Under the pieces are notes generated by a model that saw only the letters and a list, made by a program, of their open reading frames with translations, was not told the DNA's origin and did no database searches. This document shows positions 1-12,133 of a DNA stretch of 64,000 bases, piece after piece. The stretch spans positions 80,186,494-80,250,493 of the forward strand of contig CM042013.1 of assembly GCA_023525715.1 (NCBI GenBank). The letters run 5' to 3'. Position numbers and translations under genes: made by a program. The stretch is from Cichorium intybus. Its lineage: Eukaryota; Streptophyta; Magnoliopsida; Asterales; Asteraceae. Numbering within the stretch: the stretch's first letter is position 1; each line of letters starts with the position of its first letter.

Positions 1-1212
1 TTTATAAAGCACATATGGAAAGAAATGAATCACCCAAAGATCCAGAGGATATGTTTTTGGAATCAGTTGACTTAGAGTCAAGTGATGATTGCAAGTCTTG
101 AACAGAATTAACAAAGTCATAAATTTACATAGAGATGTAAAAGACGTTAAGATTAGGAGCAACGAACACATCAGTTACTGTGTATTGCTCGGATCTTTGA
201 AAATAACACAATTAGTTATACTTCGCAACATTTGTCAATCAGTATGATGAATCTGGCTTTGCTTATCAGAATAAGCGATTGGATTGAAACCTCGAATAGC
301 TCAAGGACTTCAAAGGAAGTATAAGATCCACAGAACCTGAGTGACGACATAAACTGAGAAAATGTTTTACAGTTCATTCTCTTCCAAGAACATTAATAGT
401 TATAATGTGTCTTAGGGTAGATGATGGAGCATTGGTCGAAACAATTCGATCCTCGATGTACACCTTCAATTAGTTTCTGATAAATTGAATACTAATACAG
501 TCATACCATATAAACCATATTCCAACCACATCCTAGACTAAGTAGATCCTGCAGACACTGTCTGAAATGTAAAGTTGGGATTGTCCCACTTGCACATAGA
601 AAGTCCAGGGTCTTGTAGTGTTCGTCCGAACCTCATGACTAGCTTGAACCCAATCAGCAATGTCTTTTCATTGGCTATCCCGCTGTACCTATAAAAGAAG
701 AGCTCCTTTAGAAAGGACACATGTTCTAAGGAAACAGTGGGAGTTGGGACAGTCCTGAATGAGTTCAGGATTAGCCAAGTGAAAGAACCTTTAGTCACCA
801 CTAGGCTTGGAACAGAAATCAGATCTCTGTTTTAAAACTGACATAATCTTCTCTTGACCAGTAGCATTGATCACAATCATAACTAGTTATGATCAGAGTG
901 ACATACCAATTGGTGGTAAAACACTATAGTTGGTACGGATTTACAATCCGACTACTTGGAAGCATTGGTGAGCCCGGTTGCTGCCAATTAAGAGAACCTT
1001 AGAACGAGATACAGCCTATGTGACAGTTTAATTGATTTTACACCTGGTCTAAAAACCAGTGGGAGTAATTAAATCATCAAAAGAAAACAACATGGACAGA
1101 AACGTACCTTCAGAACATCTGGTTAAGTGAGACGACACTTAGAGTCAAGTAATTGATTCTGAGAGAAGCTCTCTCAATAGAAGATGAAATCCGAAAGGAT
1201 ACTGTATGGCAC

Positions 1213-1270
1213 ATTGTAAGTCATTAGTGGAACGCGTGTGGATCACCGGCACACTAATAGGGACTCACAA
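1213..1270 (+). other. Recurrent hairpin, 3' non-coding region of copy A
   Basis: Arms ATTGTAAGT (1213-1221) and ACTCACAA (1263-1270), then ATTAGTG (1223-1229) and CACTAAT (1252-1258), enclose the core shared with the hairpins at 5444-5607, 26405-26570, 40237-40400 and 54759-54818. A decayed second copy of the core lies at about 2184-2230. Function unknown. Confidence 0.55.
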
Positions 1271-2473
1271 AGAGTATGCTAATACAAAGGTACATGGGCC
1301 TGGGATTTCACCACGGGTATCTCGCAAGAAAGGATATTCAGATTCTCAAAATATGCCAAAGGATTGGATTTTGAGAAAAGGCTGAAAGATTTCCATTAAG
1401 ATGTCAGAAAGGTTTGGATTCCCAAAATGTGCCAAAAGTTCTAGATTTTGTGAATAGTCCATAACCGTGTCAAAGCCAGTGGGAGTATCGCTGTTATCTA
1501 CTATCTGCATATGTGAGTTACATACTGTTTCTAGTAAACGTCTCTTTTCATTACAAAGTGTAATGACTTGGTGTTAAGAGACGAATCGCTATGAAAGACT
1601 TAATAGAGATACGACATACTCAGGTGGTTGTAAACGTCTATGAGATAGATCGAAACTCTGCTAAGATGATCTTGATGAGATTCAAGATGCATAGCACCAG
1701 GAAAGGAGTTTCCCATCATTGTAAAGTATGATGATTTGGCATGAGAGATATAAAGAAGGTGCAACATACTCACATAATCCACTGACATCTATCAGATAGA
1801 CTTTATCATTAGTATAGACCTAGCCATAGTAAGCATGATCTTGGTGAGATTCAAGATGCATGAGGAAAAGTCTCCGAAAGGAAATAGTTATTGAAAGTCG
1901 TGACACAAGGATTACAACTAATCCTAAGATTCCAAAAGGGTTTGGAATGAGATTACATCGAATTCCACGAGCGTCTTGGATCGATTAGAAGTGTCATGAA
2001 CATGTCTTGATAACTCAATGCTTAGAGCATAGTAAGTCAGATTCAGGATATGACCTGGCTGGGAATACTTAATGGATTTTGTACATACGTGAGAAATCAT
2101 TGAAAAATGATTGGGGTGAATGTTAATAGTAATTTGAAAAGAGTTTCAAATAAGTAAAAGGACTTAATCGTTAAAGCGTTTCGTTGGTATTCCGATAGAG
2201 CGCGTATGGGTCACCGACACTTCGTAACACCCCGAAATAGTCTTAGGGTGCAGTCATGTGGACTAAAGATTCCAAGAACCATGGAAAGTCACAGTACACA
2301 GAATGGAGATGTAAGTGAGAATGACAGTATATGACTAAATTGAGATATCATCGGAAGAATGTCCGATTGGATAAAGTGTATCAATGTGAGACATTTGGAT
2401 ACATAGGAAGAGTGAAAGGTTGTTTATTAATCAGAAGATAAATTAAAGTCATAGACTTATCCAAGTAGGAGAC

Positions 2474-3244
2474 TGTTGGATTAGGTGTCTAAGCCATGAC
2501 TTTATATTTGTATTTATCTTATTAATTGAAGCAAAGTCCATTTGGGTTGCCCTCATAGCAGGAGGATTGATGTAGAAGTCAGTAGAGAGAAATGTTGATT
2601 TATTAATTGTTTAATAAATCAATAGAAATAAATAAATAGTTTATTAATATATTTAAGTGTTAATATATTAATTAGAAACCATAATAATTAATTAGAAATT
2701 AATCTAGAATAAATTGGATTTAATTTGGAGATTAAAATAATTAACTAAAAGTGCAGGGACTGTTTTGTATTTATTCAATAGTTGAATAACTGGCAAGCCA
2801 GTAGCCAGGGGCGAAAGTTGGCGCCAATATGGAGGGAATTCTATAGTTGGAGAAAACCCTAATTAGGGTTTAGAAGCCTTGGTCCAAATGGTCAACAGGC
2901 TTGCCCATTAAGGAGGCTCCTCTAGGGTTTCAGCTGTAACCCTAGGAGGCTATAAAAGGAATCTCCTGGCTCCCCATTTCCTGCGCCAACTCTCTCTACC
3001 AGAAGAAACTCTGCTGTCTTCTCTCCTCCATTGCTTGGGTGTTACTCCACTTGAGGCAGAACACTTGTGCTGCTAGCTTTTGGAACAAGGATCAAAGGTT
3101 GGTTCTTTTGTTGTATACTTTAGAAATTATTGTTGGCCTTTAGGTTTTATATCATATGTTCATAGAAGAAAACATAGATCTCTCTTAGGGTTGCATGTGA
3201 ACTTAGGTGATTTTCTAGTTCATTGTTTTGTGTAAAACCCTTCA
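2474..3244 (+). repeat. 3' LTR of copy A (771 bp)
   Basis: Begins TGTTGGATTAGGTG directly after a purine-rich stretch ending GGAGAC and ends in TTCA. The same sequence occurs, with divergence, as the inverted LTR at 6377-7178, as the LTR pair of copy C and, in truncated form, at 20151-20830. A TATA box (TATAAAAG, 2951-2958) suits the expected U3/R promoter. Confidence 0.88.
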
Positions 3245-4539
3245 ACATGACCCTAGACTTTCTATGTACAAGTGGGACAATCCTAGCTTTACATTTCACA
3301 CAGTGTCTTCATAACGTACTTAGTCCAAGATGTGGTCGGAATATGGTTTCTATGGTCTGACTGGTTGAATATTTAACTCATCGAAAAACTAATTGGAAAT
3401 GTATCTTATACATCGAGAATCGAACTATTTCGACCAATGCTCCATCATCTTCCCTAAGACACATTATAACCATTATTGTTCTTGGAAGAGAATAAACTAT
3501 GAAACATTTTTCTCAGTTTATGTTGTCACTCAAGTTCTACTGATCTTATACTTCCTTTGAAGTCCTTTGAAGTTCTTGAACAGTTCAATGTTTCAATCAA
3601 TCGCTTACTCTGATAAGCGAAACCATATTTGTCAAACTAATTGGCAAATATTATGAAGTATAACTAATTGTGTTCTGTTCAAAGACTCGAGCAATACACA
3701 GTAACTAGTGTGTCCGTTGCTCATAATCTTAATGTCCTTTACATCTCTATACAAATTTATGACTTTGTTAATTATGTTCAAGATATGCAATCATCACATG
3801 ACTCTAAGTCAACTGATTCCAAAATCCTATCCACTGGATCTTTGGGTGATTCATTTCTTGCCACAAATGATTTTATTAAGAACTCAATTCATCATGTGAC
3901 TCTAAGTCAAATGATTCCAAAGTCCTGTCCAACTAGACCTTTGGTTGAATTGATCCTTGTAAAATTTGTTTTAACAATCATAGAGGACGCAATTCATGAA
4001 TCCAAAACACTTTGGATGTATCAACATTCAAGTTATTGCCATTCATGCAATTATCACACTTATACAACATTTCAAGGATAATTTTAAACAAACATGTATT
4101 AAAAGAAAATCAACATTTTATAAAAAAAAAAATATCCTTGAACAATGTACTATATGATAGACAATGTCACACGTATCTAATAAGCTAATAACAAGGTCAT
4201 AATATCTAACTAAACTCCAAAACTGCATGAGCTTTAGATCCAATCCGAATATGCTCCTATGCGACAATGTCCCGCATCTTATAGAGTCCATGCATACAGA
4301 GCATATGTGATAAACACATCCTGTATGAAGGAATTAAGGATCAGGAGTTCTGAGTTTTAAGATATTTCTGAGTTGTCAAACGTTCGGCTTCGGAGCATTT
4401 TTCCAATCTTTCTGTGACTGTGTCCCACCTTGTGGATTCCCAGTTTGAGACATCGATGAACCGGTCCAGACGATCTGAATTATTTCTTGATGTGTCTTAT
4501 TACTGGACTCAATCCCGAAGCATCTGAATCAATGGAACT

Positions 4540-5128
4540 ATGCTTCTCCATGAACGACTCATATAGAGTCAACATTGAATGCATTTTCATGATTGTCTTA
4601 TCTGGTTACCCTTCTTGTACATCTGGATGAACATACCAGCGAGTCGAGTTAATGCTCAACTCCTGATTAAAGGATGACCAAATTTATACAGTTCACATAT
4701 GTGTCTCTCTATCTTGAGAACATGTGAACTGGTGCTACTTCCTGCACACTTCAAGCTCTTTGAAGATCTTAGCCCGTCCTTTGTCAACCGGTTCACGGAA
4801 CCAGCTGTGCTAACTTATCTGACCCCAGGAATTCTAAATCCCTGCGGAACTTGGGGTCAAAGATCAATAGCATGAGGTAACGAACTTCCTTGGGCTTAAC
4901 ATTCAAGCAGTCATGCTCATCACAAGCTGCTGTGTGATGCCATGCTTTGGGGGGCGAACACTCAATAAGATTTATCTTGCCAGCAAAACTAAGAACCATT
5001 CTCTATTTGTGAAGTCATACCACATAGATCAGGCCAGTCAGCCTTACCATATTTAACAGGTGCTTTCTGAAACTCTCAGAAATGGGTGAAGGAGGAGAAG
5101 GAGGAGAACTGACACTATCTTTAGACAT
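4540..5128 (-). pseudogene. Copia-type gag relic of copy B
   Basis: A start codon at 5128 opens a Ser/Pro-rich leader (MSKDSVSSPPSPPSP) followed by a copia gag-like segment. The longest open stretch, 4793-4999, is homologous to copy C's gag at 40850-41060. The family's gag packages element RNA in cytoplasmic particles. Stops near codons 35-40 and beyond 4793 break the frame, and nothing resembling protease, integrase, reverse transcriptase or RNase H follows. I call it a decayed gag because of its position after the primer site and leader and its weak match to the gag motif seen in copy C (VLEIEGYIGELYKIGHP). It is not expressible as written. Confidence 0.55.
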
Positions 5129-5443
5129 TTATAAAATTTGAATTTGTTAGTTTAATTTTAATCCTTCTTAAACAATTACCCAATATATTATTTAACAAGG
5201 CTAGGATCCAAAATACCCCAATTACGGTGTGAAAAGGGATACCGTAATCACAACACAGTGGTCATTAAGGTAGATATACATTTATCAGTTTTAATCTAAT
5301 GAAATTCCTAGATCTGTGAGATTCATTGAACTGTTCAATGGCATGTTTAATCTCGTATATGCCTTCTATTTGTGACTGGGATGCCGAGGATCACAAACAA
5401 GATGAGAATAACCATGCAAATGTGCTCGGTAACCTCAATGTCA

Positions 5444-5607
5444 TTTATCATCTCAAATTGATGTGCCGGTTAACCACACACGCTCCATCAACAATGATAA
5501 ATCATGAGAAACCCATTACCACTCTTTATGAGCCCCTATTAGTGTGTCGGTTAACCACACACGCTCCACTAATGTCTCATAAAGTGTAATGTGCAATTTT
5601 ATGGGTT
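5444..5607 (-). other. Pair of recurrent hairpins in copy B leader
   Basis: Hairpin II: TTTATCAT (5444-5451) pairs with ATGATAAA (5494-5501) and TTGATG (5458-5463) with CATCAA (5486-5491). Hairpin I: AACCCAT (5510-5516) pairs with ATGGGTT (5601-5607), CTTTATGAG (5524-5532) with CTCATAAAG (5576-5584) and ATTAGTG (5538-5544) with CACTAAT (5567-5573). Both enclose the same core with GGTTAACC at the loop. Confidence 0.7.
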
Positions 5608-6204
5608 AGCATATCTTCCACATTTTTCGTAAAGTAACTAGATTGTTTTTATATAAACTATTCTAGTACATTGATTAATAACATTATACTTTTAATGAGA
5701 TTAAGCGGTCCTATCAAACCCGTTCGGCTAACGACCCTCCACTGATCAAGAGAGCGGTGGGTGAGAGTGGACACTCATTAGACCACCATTTTATAGGCAG
5801 TCTCCTTATTCCCTTCTTATAGACCAACTTCGTGAATGAGGCCTACTATTGATTTGACTAACCAATTTTATCTTATATATATAATATTAACTTTTAATTA
5901 TAATATATATAAGATGTATTTTAAACCTTTAATATATTTCTGGTTTATCTATTTAATTTTCGAAAAAGTAACTATTAATTTTAAAATTAAATTTAAACCT
6001 TAAATGATTTAATTAATCTTTTAATTAAACAATTAATTAAATTAATTAAATCCAGATAGGCATCACTAATTAATCAAATTAATTTAATCCTATCTTAAAC
6101 CCTTAATCTCGAAAATAACAAGCAAGGGGGTTTAAGGTTTCCATTTACTAAATAATCACAATTACCAAAAATAGAAAAACCTTCTAAAACCCTAGCTCAA
6201 AATC

Positions 6205-6245
6205 GCAGACAAGGGGGGAGGGGGGGGGGGGTGAGGGGGGGAAGG
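6205..6245 (+). repeat. G-rich tract in copy B leader
   Basis: Runs of 6, 13 and 7 G separated by single A or TGA form a potential G-quadruplex on the plus strand. The equivalent position in other copies (about 20935-20990) is not G-rich, so this is a local expansion or a sequencing-difficult stretch. Confidence 0.6.
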
Positions 6246-6364
6246 CTAGGGTTTCAAAAACCCTAACCCTAATTTCGATTAGGCCTTCTTTTAGGGTTTA
6301 GTTTCTATAAATCCTAAATCTAAGGATAACAATTATAGCAATTCAATTAGAAAACAACTAAAAG

Positions 6365-6376
6365 CTCTGATACCAC
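6365..6376 (-). promoter_or_regulatory. Primer binding site of copy B (initiator tRNA-Met)
   Basis: GCTCTGATACCA on the plus strand is the reverse complement of TGGTATCAGAGC, the initiator-Met site of plant copia elements. It lies directly next to the LTR end at 6377. Confidence 0.85.
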
Positions 6377-7178
6377 TGAAAGGTTTTTTTGTAAATCTAT
6401 GAACTAAAATCCTTAGTTCACATGCAACCTAGATTATATGTTTTCTAACTTTGAACATATAATAAAATCCCTAAAGGCCAAACAAAAATTACCAAAAGAA
6501 ATAAAGAAGAATAACTAACCTTTTGATCCTTAGATCTCTTGGAAGCATGCACCACAAGTGTCGTGCCTCTAATGGCTCACACCCAAGAACTTGGCAAGGA
6601 AGAGAGCAAGAGAGAAGGGTTGGAGAACCCTTAGAATGGCATGGAATATGGGGTAGGGAGGTCCTATATTTATAGTCTCAAGGTGATAAGCAATAAGGAG
6701 TATAACTGCCTTATTTAAGATGCTGATATGATAAGGGTTTTATCAGATAAAACGATATGCTTATCAGTGTTATAAAAAACCCTTAGGGTTTCGAAATCCA
6801 CATGGCCTTAGGCCTAGATTTCGTCCAAACCCATATGGGTAACCCTAATTGTCTATTGCTCAACTATTGAAAAATTACAATTCAGCCCCTGTACTTTTAG
6901 TTAATCCAATTAATCCCAAAATTAAATCTAATTAATTTCTGATCAATCATTAATTAAATAATATGATTCCTAATTAATATATTATTCTCATAATATATTA
7001 ATAAATCATTTATTCCTCTTTTCTAATTAATATATTATCACCATAATATATCAATCTTTCTTTCTATATACAATCTTGTTCTCTGCCAAGTTATGAGGGC
7101 AACCCAAAAGGACTGTGCTGCCATCAATTCAAACATATGTATCAATTATAGTTATGACTTAGACACCTTAATCCAACA
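6377..7178 (-). repeat. 5' LTR of copy B (802 bp)
   Basis: Read on the minus strand it starts TGTTGGATTAAGGTG at 7178 and ends CTTTCA at 6377. A TATA-like stretch (TATTTATAG, 6668-6676 on plus) fits a minus-strand promoter. TCTTT (7179-7183) is the presumed target duplication; its partner should lie outside the window. Confidence 0.85.
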
Positions 7179-7181
7179 TCT

Positions 7182-7826
7182 TTATGCCAAATGTTTGGCA
7201 CTATCATAAGTAGTAGGGCTTGCGGCTTCAACGTTTCCGTGGATTTGGGGAGATAGTCCCCAGATATAACGCTCCACCTTCTTTGATTCTGGCGTGACCA
7301 TTGAAGGACATAGAACCGCTAGGTCGTTAAACGTATTGGTGTAGGCAGTTATATCAGAATCCTTCATTGTGAGATTCCACAATTCTTGCTCCATTTTCTC
7401 GTCCCTAGGGCAGTATTCTTCCAACATCATTGCTTTCAACTCTTCCCAACTCATAGAGTTGGCTACGGCGAGCGTCAGTGTTTTCACATGGCCATTCCAC
7501 CAGGATAAGGCTGCTTCAGAAAAAGTACAAGCAGCGTATTTGACCTTGAATTCTTTAGGGCAAGCAGAAATGTCAAACACTGATTCGGTTTTTTCGAACC
7601 ATCTGGTTTGGGCGATGACTCCGCCGTCGCCACGGAATGCCATGGGTTTGCAATTGGCGAAGTCATTGTATGTGCACACCCGTTGGTGTCCCGGTTTTTC
7701 CCCATTGGTGGAACTGTCGGTATCGTTCCTGCTTCCACTTCCGTTCATGCCATTTGGGTTTATGTTTGGAACGGCGGCTGCCACAGCGGCAGCTACAACA
7801 GTTTGAAAGGTGGCGGAGTCCATCAA
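7182..7826 (-). pseudogene. Ty3/gypsy gag (Retrotrans_gag), truncated
   Basis: About 214 codons from MDSATFQTVV. An Ala-rich and Gly/Ser-rich start is followed by the retrotransposon gag capsid domain (about residues 50-200), with NDFANCKPMAFRGDGGV, the SWWNGHVKTL helix and EELKAMMLEEYCPRDE. Family role: the capsid protein that packages element RNA in cytoplasmic virus-like particles. No zinc knuckle is present, because the gene is cut by copy B's LTR end at 7178, only three bases after a stop codon that falls where the family continues. The frame is otherwise clean, which suggests modest age. An upstream in-frame extension to about 7905 is possible, so the start is uncertain. Confidence 0.8.
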
Positions 7827-8313
7827 TGGTGTTTCTGGTGGATCCGTCCCGGTACGTCGATTACTTCATCTAGGTGGCATCTATCTGCCATTGGGATTTA
7901 AGATGGAACGATGGTAAGTTTTCGATAATAGTTATAGGTTAGGTATTATCTAAATACAACGTTTCAATTATATTTTTATTATGTCCTATATTGATCGTAA
8001 ATAGCAAACATTTTTCAAGTATCAACCATATTAATCGAATACATGTATGACAATTTATGAAGTAAATAATAGTGCCCAATGAAATAATGTACGCCTGTTC
8101 ATTAATAATATTTTTTAAATGTTACATAGTTTGAAAGGAAAATTGACCTTCACAGAGGTCTCTAATACATAGAAAATAAAACGGACAGCATAACGACCCC
8201 TCGAGAGTGTAATCACTTAATCATATGGTCGTACCTACATACAAAGGAGAGTAGCACCAATGCTACCTCGAAACTCCTAATCTATAACAAAATTTGAATA
8301 GTGTAGGCACTAT

Positions 8314-9006
8314 TCATGGTGAGCGCCATTCCCCTAGTCCCTGGAGGGAGGCTATGTATGCCCGCATCTCTCTGGCCTGTTCGGCCCGTTGTTCCGCCTC
8401 CAGCATCCTTTGCTCCATGCTGGTGTGTCGGTCACCGAGCTCCCTGAGTTCAGTTTGAGCGGTTATAGCATGATCATTTGCTTCATCAAGGCGACGGACT
8501 CGAGCGCCAGTGACTTCAGTAACGGCCCTCACATCGACTAGTCGGGCGATGCGACGAATCAAAGCAGGGAGAGCCCTATCAGCCAAACCCCCATTGCTGA
8601 GGTCAAAGTAATCTCGGCGCATGCCATATGGGGCTCGTTGCCCTTGCTCGTGGCTCCAGCGTCGGAGATCCTCTGCCCACTCGGGCCACGGGTCCTGGGG
8701 AGGTACATGTATTAGTAACGGTTCGGGCCTAGGTATGGGAAGTACCCTTTTACGAGGAGTGTGCATGCATAGCGGACCACCTGGGTGGCGTTATACCTGA
8801 TAGTTCGGCTCAGGCCTAGGTTCGCGCAGGTCGCGAACCGGAAGGTGCAGATCGCTGACCTCGGACTCCGCATTGGAGTCTCCCTCCGACATATCGTCAT
8901 CTTCCTCTTGACCCCAATCGGGGTCCTCCTCAGGCTCTTCGTCGAGCCATCTGTTATTTCCCTCGTCTGGAAAATAAGGGTCTCCCGGTAAATGGAAGCT
9001 TGCCAT
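8314..9006 (-). pseudogene. Leader ORF of Tekay-type element, broken
   Basis: The product starts MASFHLPGDPYFPDEGNN and is acidic (EEPEEDPDWGQEEDDD), like the pre-gag open frame found in many plant Tekay elements, whose role is unknown. It stops near 8791 and continues in another frame from 8766 to 8314. That second part is rich in Arg, Glu and Ala and has a probable coiled coil (residues about 95-145: RRLDEANDHAITAQTEL onward). The position between primer site and gag fits. I saw no known catalytic motif. The gap 7827-8313 down to gag is ordinary leader without a recognisable feature. Confidence 0.6.
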
Positions 9007-9390
9007 GATGTCTGTGCAAGGATAGGGGTATGAGGGGGACGTAAAGAGTCTAAATGTACGGTTTCGTAGTATCATAAAATATTCCTATAGTATTTTAGCT
9101 TTATCTTTAGTTACTTGGTTGTTGGTATGTTTTTAGACTTGTTGTTCACTACGACTATTCCTAACCACATGTTAGTCACACCTTGGACCAATACAGTTGA
9201 CCAGGCTCTATTTATCCTATATATGATTACATAATTACCTAGGCCTATTCGTAGTGTTCAACTCATCTTACTACTTTTGTATGTTCATGTTATAATACCG
9301 TTCTAGTGTGTATTTATGTACATATACTTTAAAAAAATATATCATTGTATTTTAAAACTATACTTGTACGAAATGTTTTAGAGAGTTTTA

Positions 9391-10268
9391 GGGCTTGTTT
9401 GTTAGCCACTTAATTCAAAAATTAAGAGGCAAGTCTTAATTTTTAAGTTTAAGTGTGTTTGATAGGGTCTTATTTTATACCACTTAATTTGAAAATAACC
9501 TCTTAAAAGTTAAGATATCAGACCATATCTGTATACAAAAAGAGGAGGCCTTTTCCTATTTTGCCCTAAACCCATTTACGTTCTCTCCATCTTCACGTGA
9601 ATCCCGCCTCCTACATCTCCTCTGATCTGCATCTTCCGCCTCTCCTCCTCTTCTCCCCATTCGCCGTTCCTTCTGCTTCTGCTGCTATGGTGCCGGTAAA
9701 GCCCACCTCCTCCTCCTTCTTCACTTCCGTCGTCGGCTTTCCATGTGTCTCTCCGGCTTCCGTCGCCGGCTGTGTTGCAGCCGCCATCGCACCCACAATC
9801 ATCGACTGCTCCAGCCTCCATCGGCCCCCCTGCTGCTCCCTCCATCGGTGTATTTGATGTACGATTTTTTATGTTCTTCTTGATGTTTAATGTTTCTTCA
9901 TGTGAATCTGTTCATTAGTTTTGGAACTCATTTTTTTATGTTCATGTTTCAATTTCAGATTTCAGGTTTCAATTTGTGTTAAATTTCAATTTCAATTTCA
10001 GATTTCAGGTTTCAATTTCAATTTCAGATTTTAATTTTGGAACTCGTTTTTTGGCTGAAATATGGAATCGATTTGTGTTAAATTTTGATGTTATTGAAGA
10101 GTTTAGTCACAAGGGTAAAATGGTCATAATTTTCAATCAGCCCAACAATTAAGAGGTGGTAATCAAACAATGTATTAAAATTCAGCTCTTAACTGTTCAG
10201 GGCCTCTTAAACATCAAAACCTCTTAAGAATTCAGCTCTTAAAGTTTAAGATCCTGTCAAACAGGCCC
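9391..10268 (+). mobile_element. PIF/Harbinger-type MITE (878 bp) in Tekay leader
   Basis: Flanked by TTA on both sides (9388-9390 and 10269-10271). The termini are inverted: GGGCTTGTTTG at the left and CAAACAGGCCC at the right, the GGGC(C/T)TGTTTG type usual for PIF/Harbinger with a 3-bp TWA target. Subterminal inverted similarity continues (AAGAGGCAAGTCTTAA on the left against stretches with CTCTTAA on the right). It encodes no transposase. The middle contains a GC-rich segment described separately. Confidence 0.8.
9590..9860 (+). other. GC-rich insert inside the PIF-type MITE, possible captured gene fragment
   Basis: Base composition jumps from strongly AT-rich to clearly GC-rich for about 270 bp, then returns. 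The stretch is open in two frames on plus and two on minus. It contains a start codon in a C/T-rich context (9687, ATGGTGCCGGTAAAG) and ends near GGTGTATTTGATGTACG, which could be an exon edge. I do not recognise the protein: Ser/Pro/Ala/Thr-rich, like an N-terminal transit or low-complexity region. Confidence 0.4.
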
Positions 10269-10334
10269 TTAGTCTCATTGTATATATAGTTGTATATCTT
10301 AAAATGATTGATATACTTAGTTCACTATAAACAA

Positions 10335-10347
10335 TGCTCTGATACCA
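10335..10347 (-). promoter_or_regulatory. Primer binding site of Tekay-type element (initiator tRNA-Met)
   Basis: TGCTCTGATACCA on plus is the complement of TGGTATCAGAGCA. It lies three bases from the LTR end TGTCACACCCCC (10351). Confidence 0.8.
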
Positions 10348-10453
10348 ATCTGTCACACCCCCAAACCGGATTGGCAGAAACGTCCGGGGGTGGATAACTT
10401 CATGAACAGTATCATAACAACGTTGTACAATACTGATCAAAGCAAAACACATA

Positions 10454-10457
<4 letters not shown>

Positions 10458-10528
<71 letters not shown>
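10458..10528. repeat. (TA)n microsatellite
   Basis: About 71 bp of uninterrupted AT dinucleotides inside the Tekay-type LTR. Confidence 0.97.
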
Positions 10529-10533
<5 letters not shown>

Positions 10534-12133
10534 GTAAATGTTACATGAGTTCAAAAGTTAGTACGTTTCAAATACAATTACAATATGATTCCAAAAATAC
10601 ATAGTATGACACTGTAGCGTCCCATCGTCAAAGCTTGTAATTACCTTATCAGTTTCCTAAGAATAAAAGTAGTTTGAAAAAGTGTAAACAATCAAGTTGG
10701 TGACTTCATAAGTGTTTTGTATGAGAAAATCCATTTCTTCGTAAAAGATAGTATTGTAATCCGGAAAATCCAATATTTTCTTAAAAAAATGTTAAAGTCT
10801 TAAAACCCAAAGACTAGTAATGTATAACATAGTTTTTAATCTTGTATAAAACTATTTAAAATGTATATTCTCACATAAACTAAATATATCGTTGATTTTT
10901 CCATGTGAGACTCCCTATAACCATACTGCGACCATGTAAGCCTGGTGCGAGGTTCTTCAGGCGTCGGAATGTTAGACATGTGTCACTTCACACCTGCCGG
11001 TCTAGCTGTAGCTAACAGCTCAGGTGTGAGTTTGTCAATCCCGTATAGATCTATACACAAATATCACGCTCTCCTACTAAGACTCTGGTTATAAATTCAG
11101 GACTTTTAGTATGCATACTTAAATAAGTACTGTGAAGACTCGTCTCACAAAAATTGTTATCAACTTGTTTACGATTATTTGTATATGAAAAACTCTTGTA
11201 TTTGCCATTATAATTTTTCCCATGATAATATAATAGTATCTAATCATTATAAAATTTCATATAGTTATTTCTCTTGTTCCAAAAAGTCATAGAAGTATTT
11301 ATGTCCATAACTATTCCTATAATAGCTTGTTTTTAATATTTCGTTACACAAAATATATATACTGAAACATATATGAAATAACTTTCTTAGATGTTCATAA
11401 ATAACATCTTTTAGGATATTTCCCTAAAAAATGATGTAATAAATTGGTTATAACAATTTTTGCTAGAAAAGTCATATTTCCGGTCACAAAAACGTAGTTT
11501 TTACTAGTTTTCGTTTTTGTGACTTTTCTTTAGAAGATCTAGCATGTTTATACTCATTATTCTTGTAGATTTGTATTTTTATATAAAAATATCATATAAT
11601 AATGTTCATAACACTTGGATCTAACATTATTTCTTGTAGAAAAACTTTTTACACGAACTAGTTAAAAACTTGTGTAAATAGTCATTTTTATAGTGTAATA
11701 TTGTATTCTCCCCTAAAATCTTGAATAAAGACGAAAAAGTGGGGTATGAAATCATCCTTGAAGCGTGATTAAACTAAAAACGAGATTGGTCTTAGATTTG
11801 GACTTACAAATGCTCAGGAATAACGACGTTCTTGAACGAAAACCGGTGGCTAACGGTGGAGGAATAGCGGCAAGCGGTGGACAGAGGTGGTAGAGGGTGG
11901 TGGCCGAAGGTTGTATATGGTGGTGGTGTGGTCGGATTTTGAGAGAAAGAGATGAGAAGATGGAGGAATTCTTGTGTTTAAATGAAGATGCATCACCTTT
12001 TATGAGATTTGAAGATATGATTTTTGCAATTGTTTAATGAGAGTATCATCTCATAGCCATATGGGCTAGATCATGAATACTAGCATGGAGATATGGTGTG
12101 ATGTTTGGGGATCATAGCAGCCGATTTGGAAGA

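Larger units (their letters stand above)
1..3244 (+). mobile_element. Non-autonomous copia-like LTR element, copy A (3' part)
   Basis: Positions 1-1065 align by eye with 41961-43016, and 1066-2473 with 54593-56925, that is, with the internal region of copy C. It is therefore the 3' part of the same family, cut by the window start, and it ends in its 3' LTR (2474-3244). No pol domain is visible; stops are dense in all frames and the short open frames look accidental. Relative to copy C it lacks about 850 bp near 2417 (copy C about 56026-56870). The bases after the LTR, ACATG, also occur in copy B's own sequence at this site, so ACATG is probably this insertion's 5-bp target duplication. The 5' half should lie left of the window. 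Confidence 0.8.
3245..7178 (-). mobile_element. Non-autonomous copia-like LTR element, copy B (5' part, inverted)
   Basis: On the minus strand the order is 5' LTR (7178-6377), initiator-Met primer site (6365-6376), leader, gag relic (5128 downwards) and 3' non-coding region. The latter matches copy C from about 42583 backwards, up to the junction with copy A's LTR at 3244/3245. Copy A appears to have inserted into copy B, with the remainder of B beyond the left edge. The leader holds telomere-like CCCTAA runs and a long G tract. There is no pol. B itself interrupts a Tekay-type gag at 7178/7179. Confidence 0.8.

Noticed and set aside
3668..4081. Open frame of 137 codons on plus in copy B, and its mirror at 41701-42054
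   Set aside because: It lies in the 3' non-coding part of the derivative family. The homologous stretches in copies A and C keep only partial frames, and the Asp/Ser/Lys phrases come from an internal short repeat (GACTCTAAGTCAA).
6246..6275. Telomere-like CCCTAA repeats, and AACCCTAATTAGGGTT near 2865
   Set aside because: Only two or three degenerate units, at a fixed place in the leader or LTR of the copia family; not a telomere or an interstitial telomeric array.
7369..7901. Plus-strand open frames across the Tekay gag
   Set aside because: Antisense shadows of the minus-strand gag.
9576..9857. Overlapping open frames on both strands in the GC-rich block
   Set aside because: High GC content makes all frames open. 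No frame shows a recognisable domain, so no CDS is called; the block is listed as a possible captured fragment.
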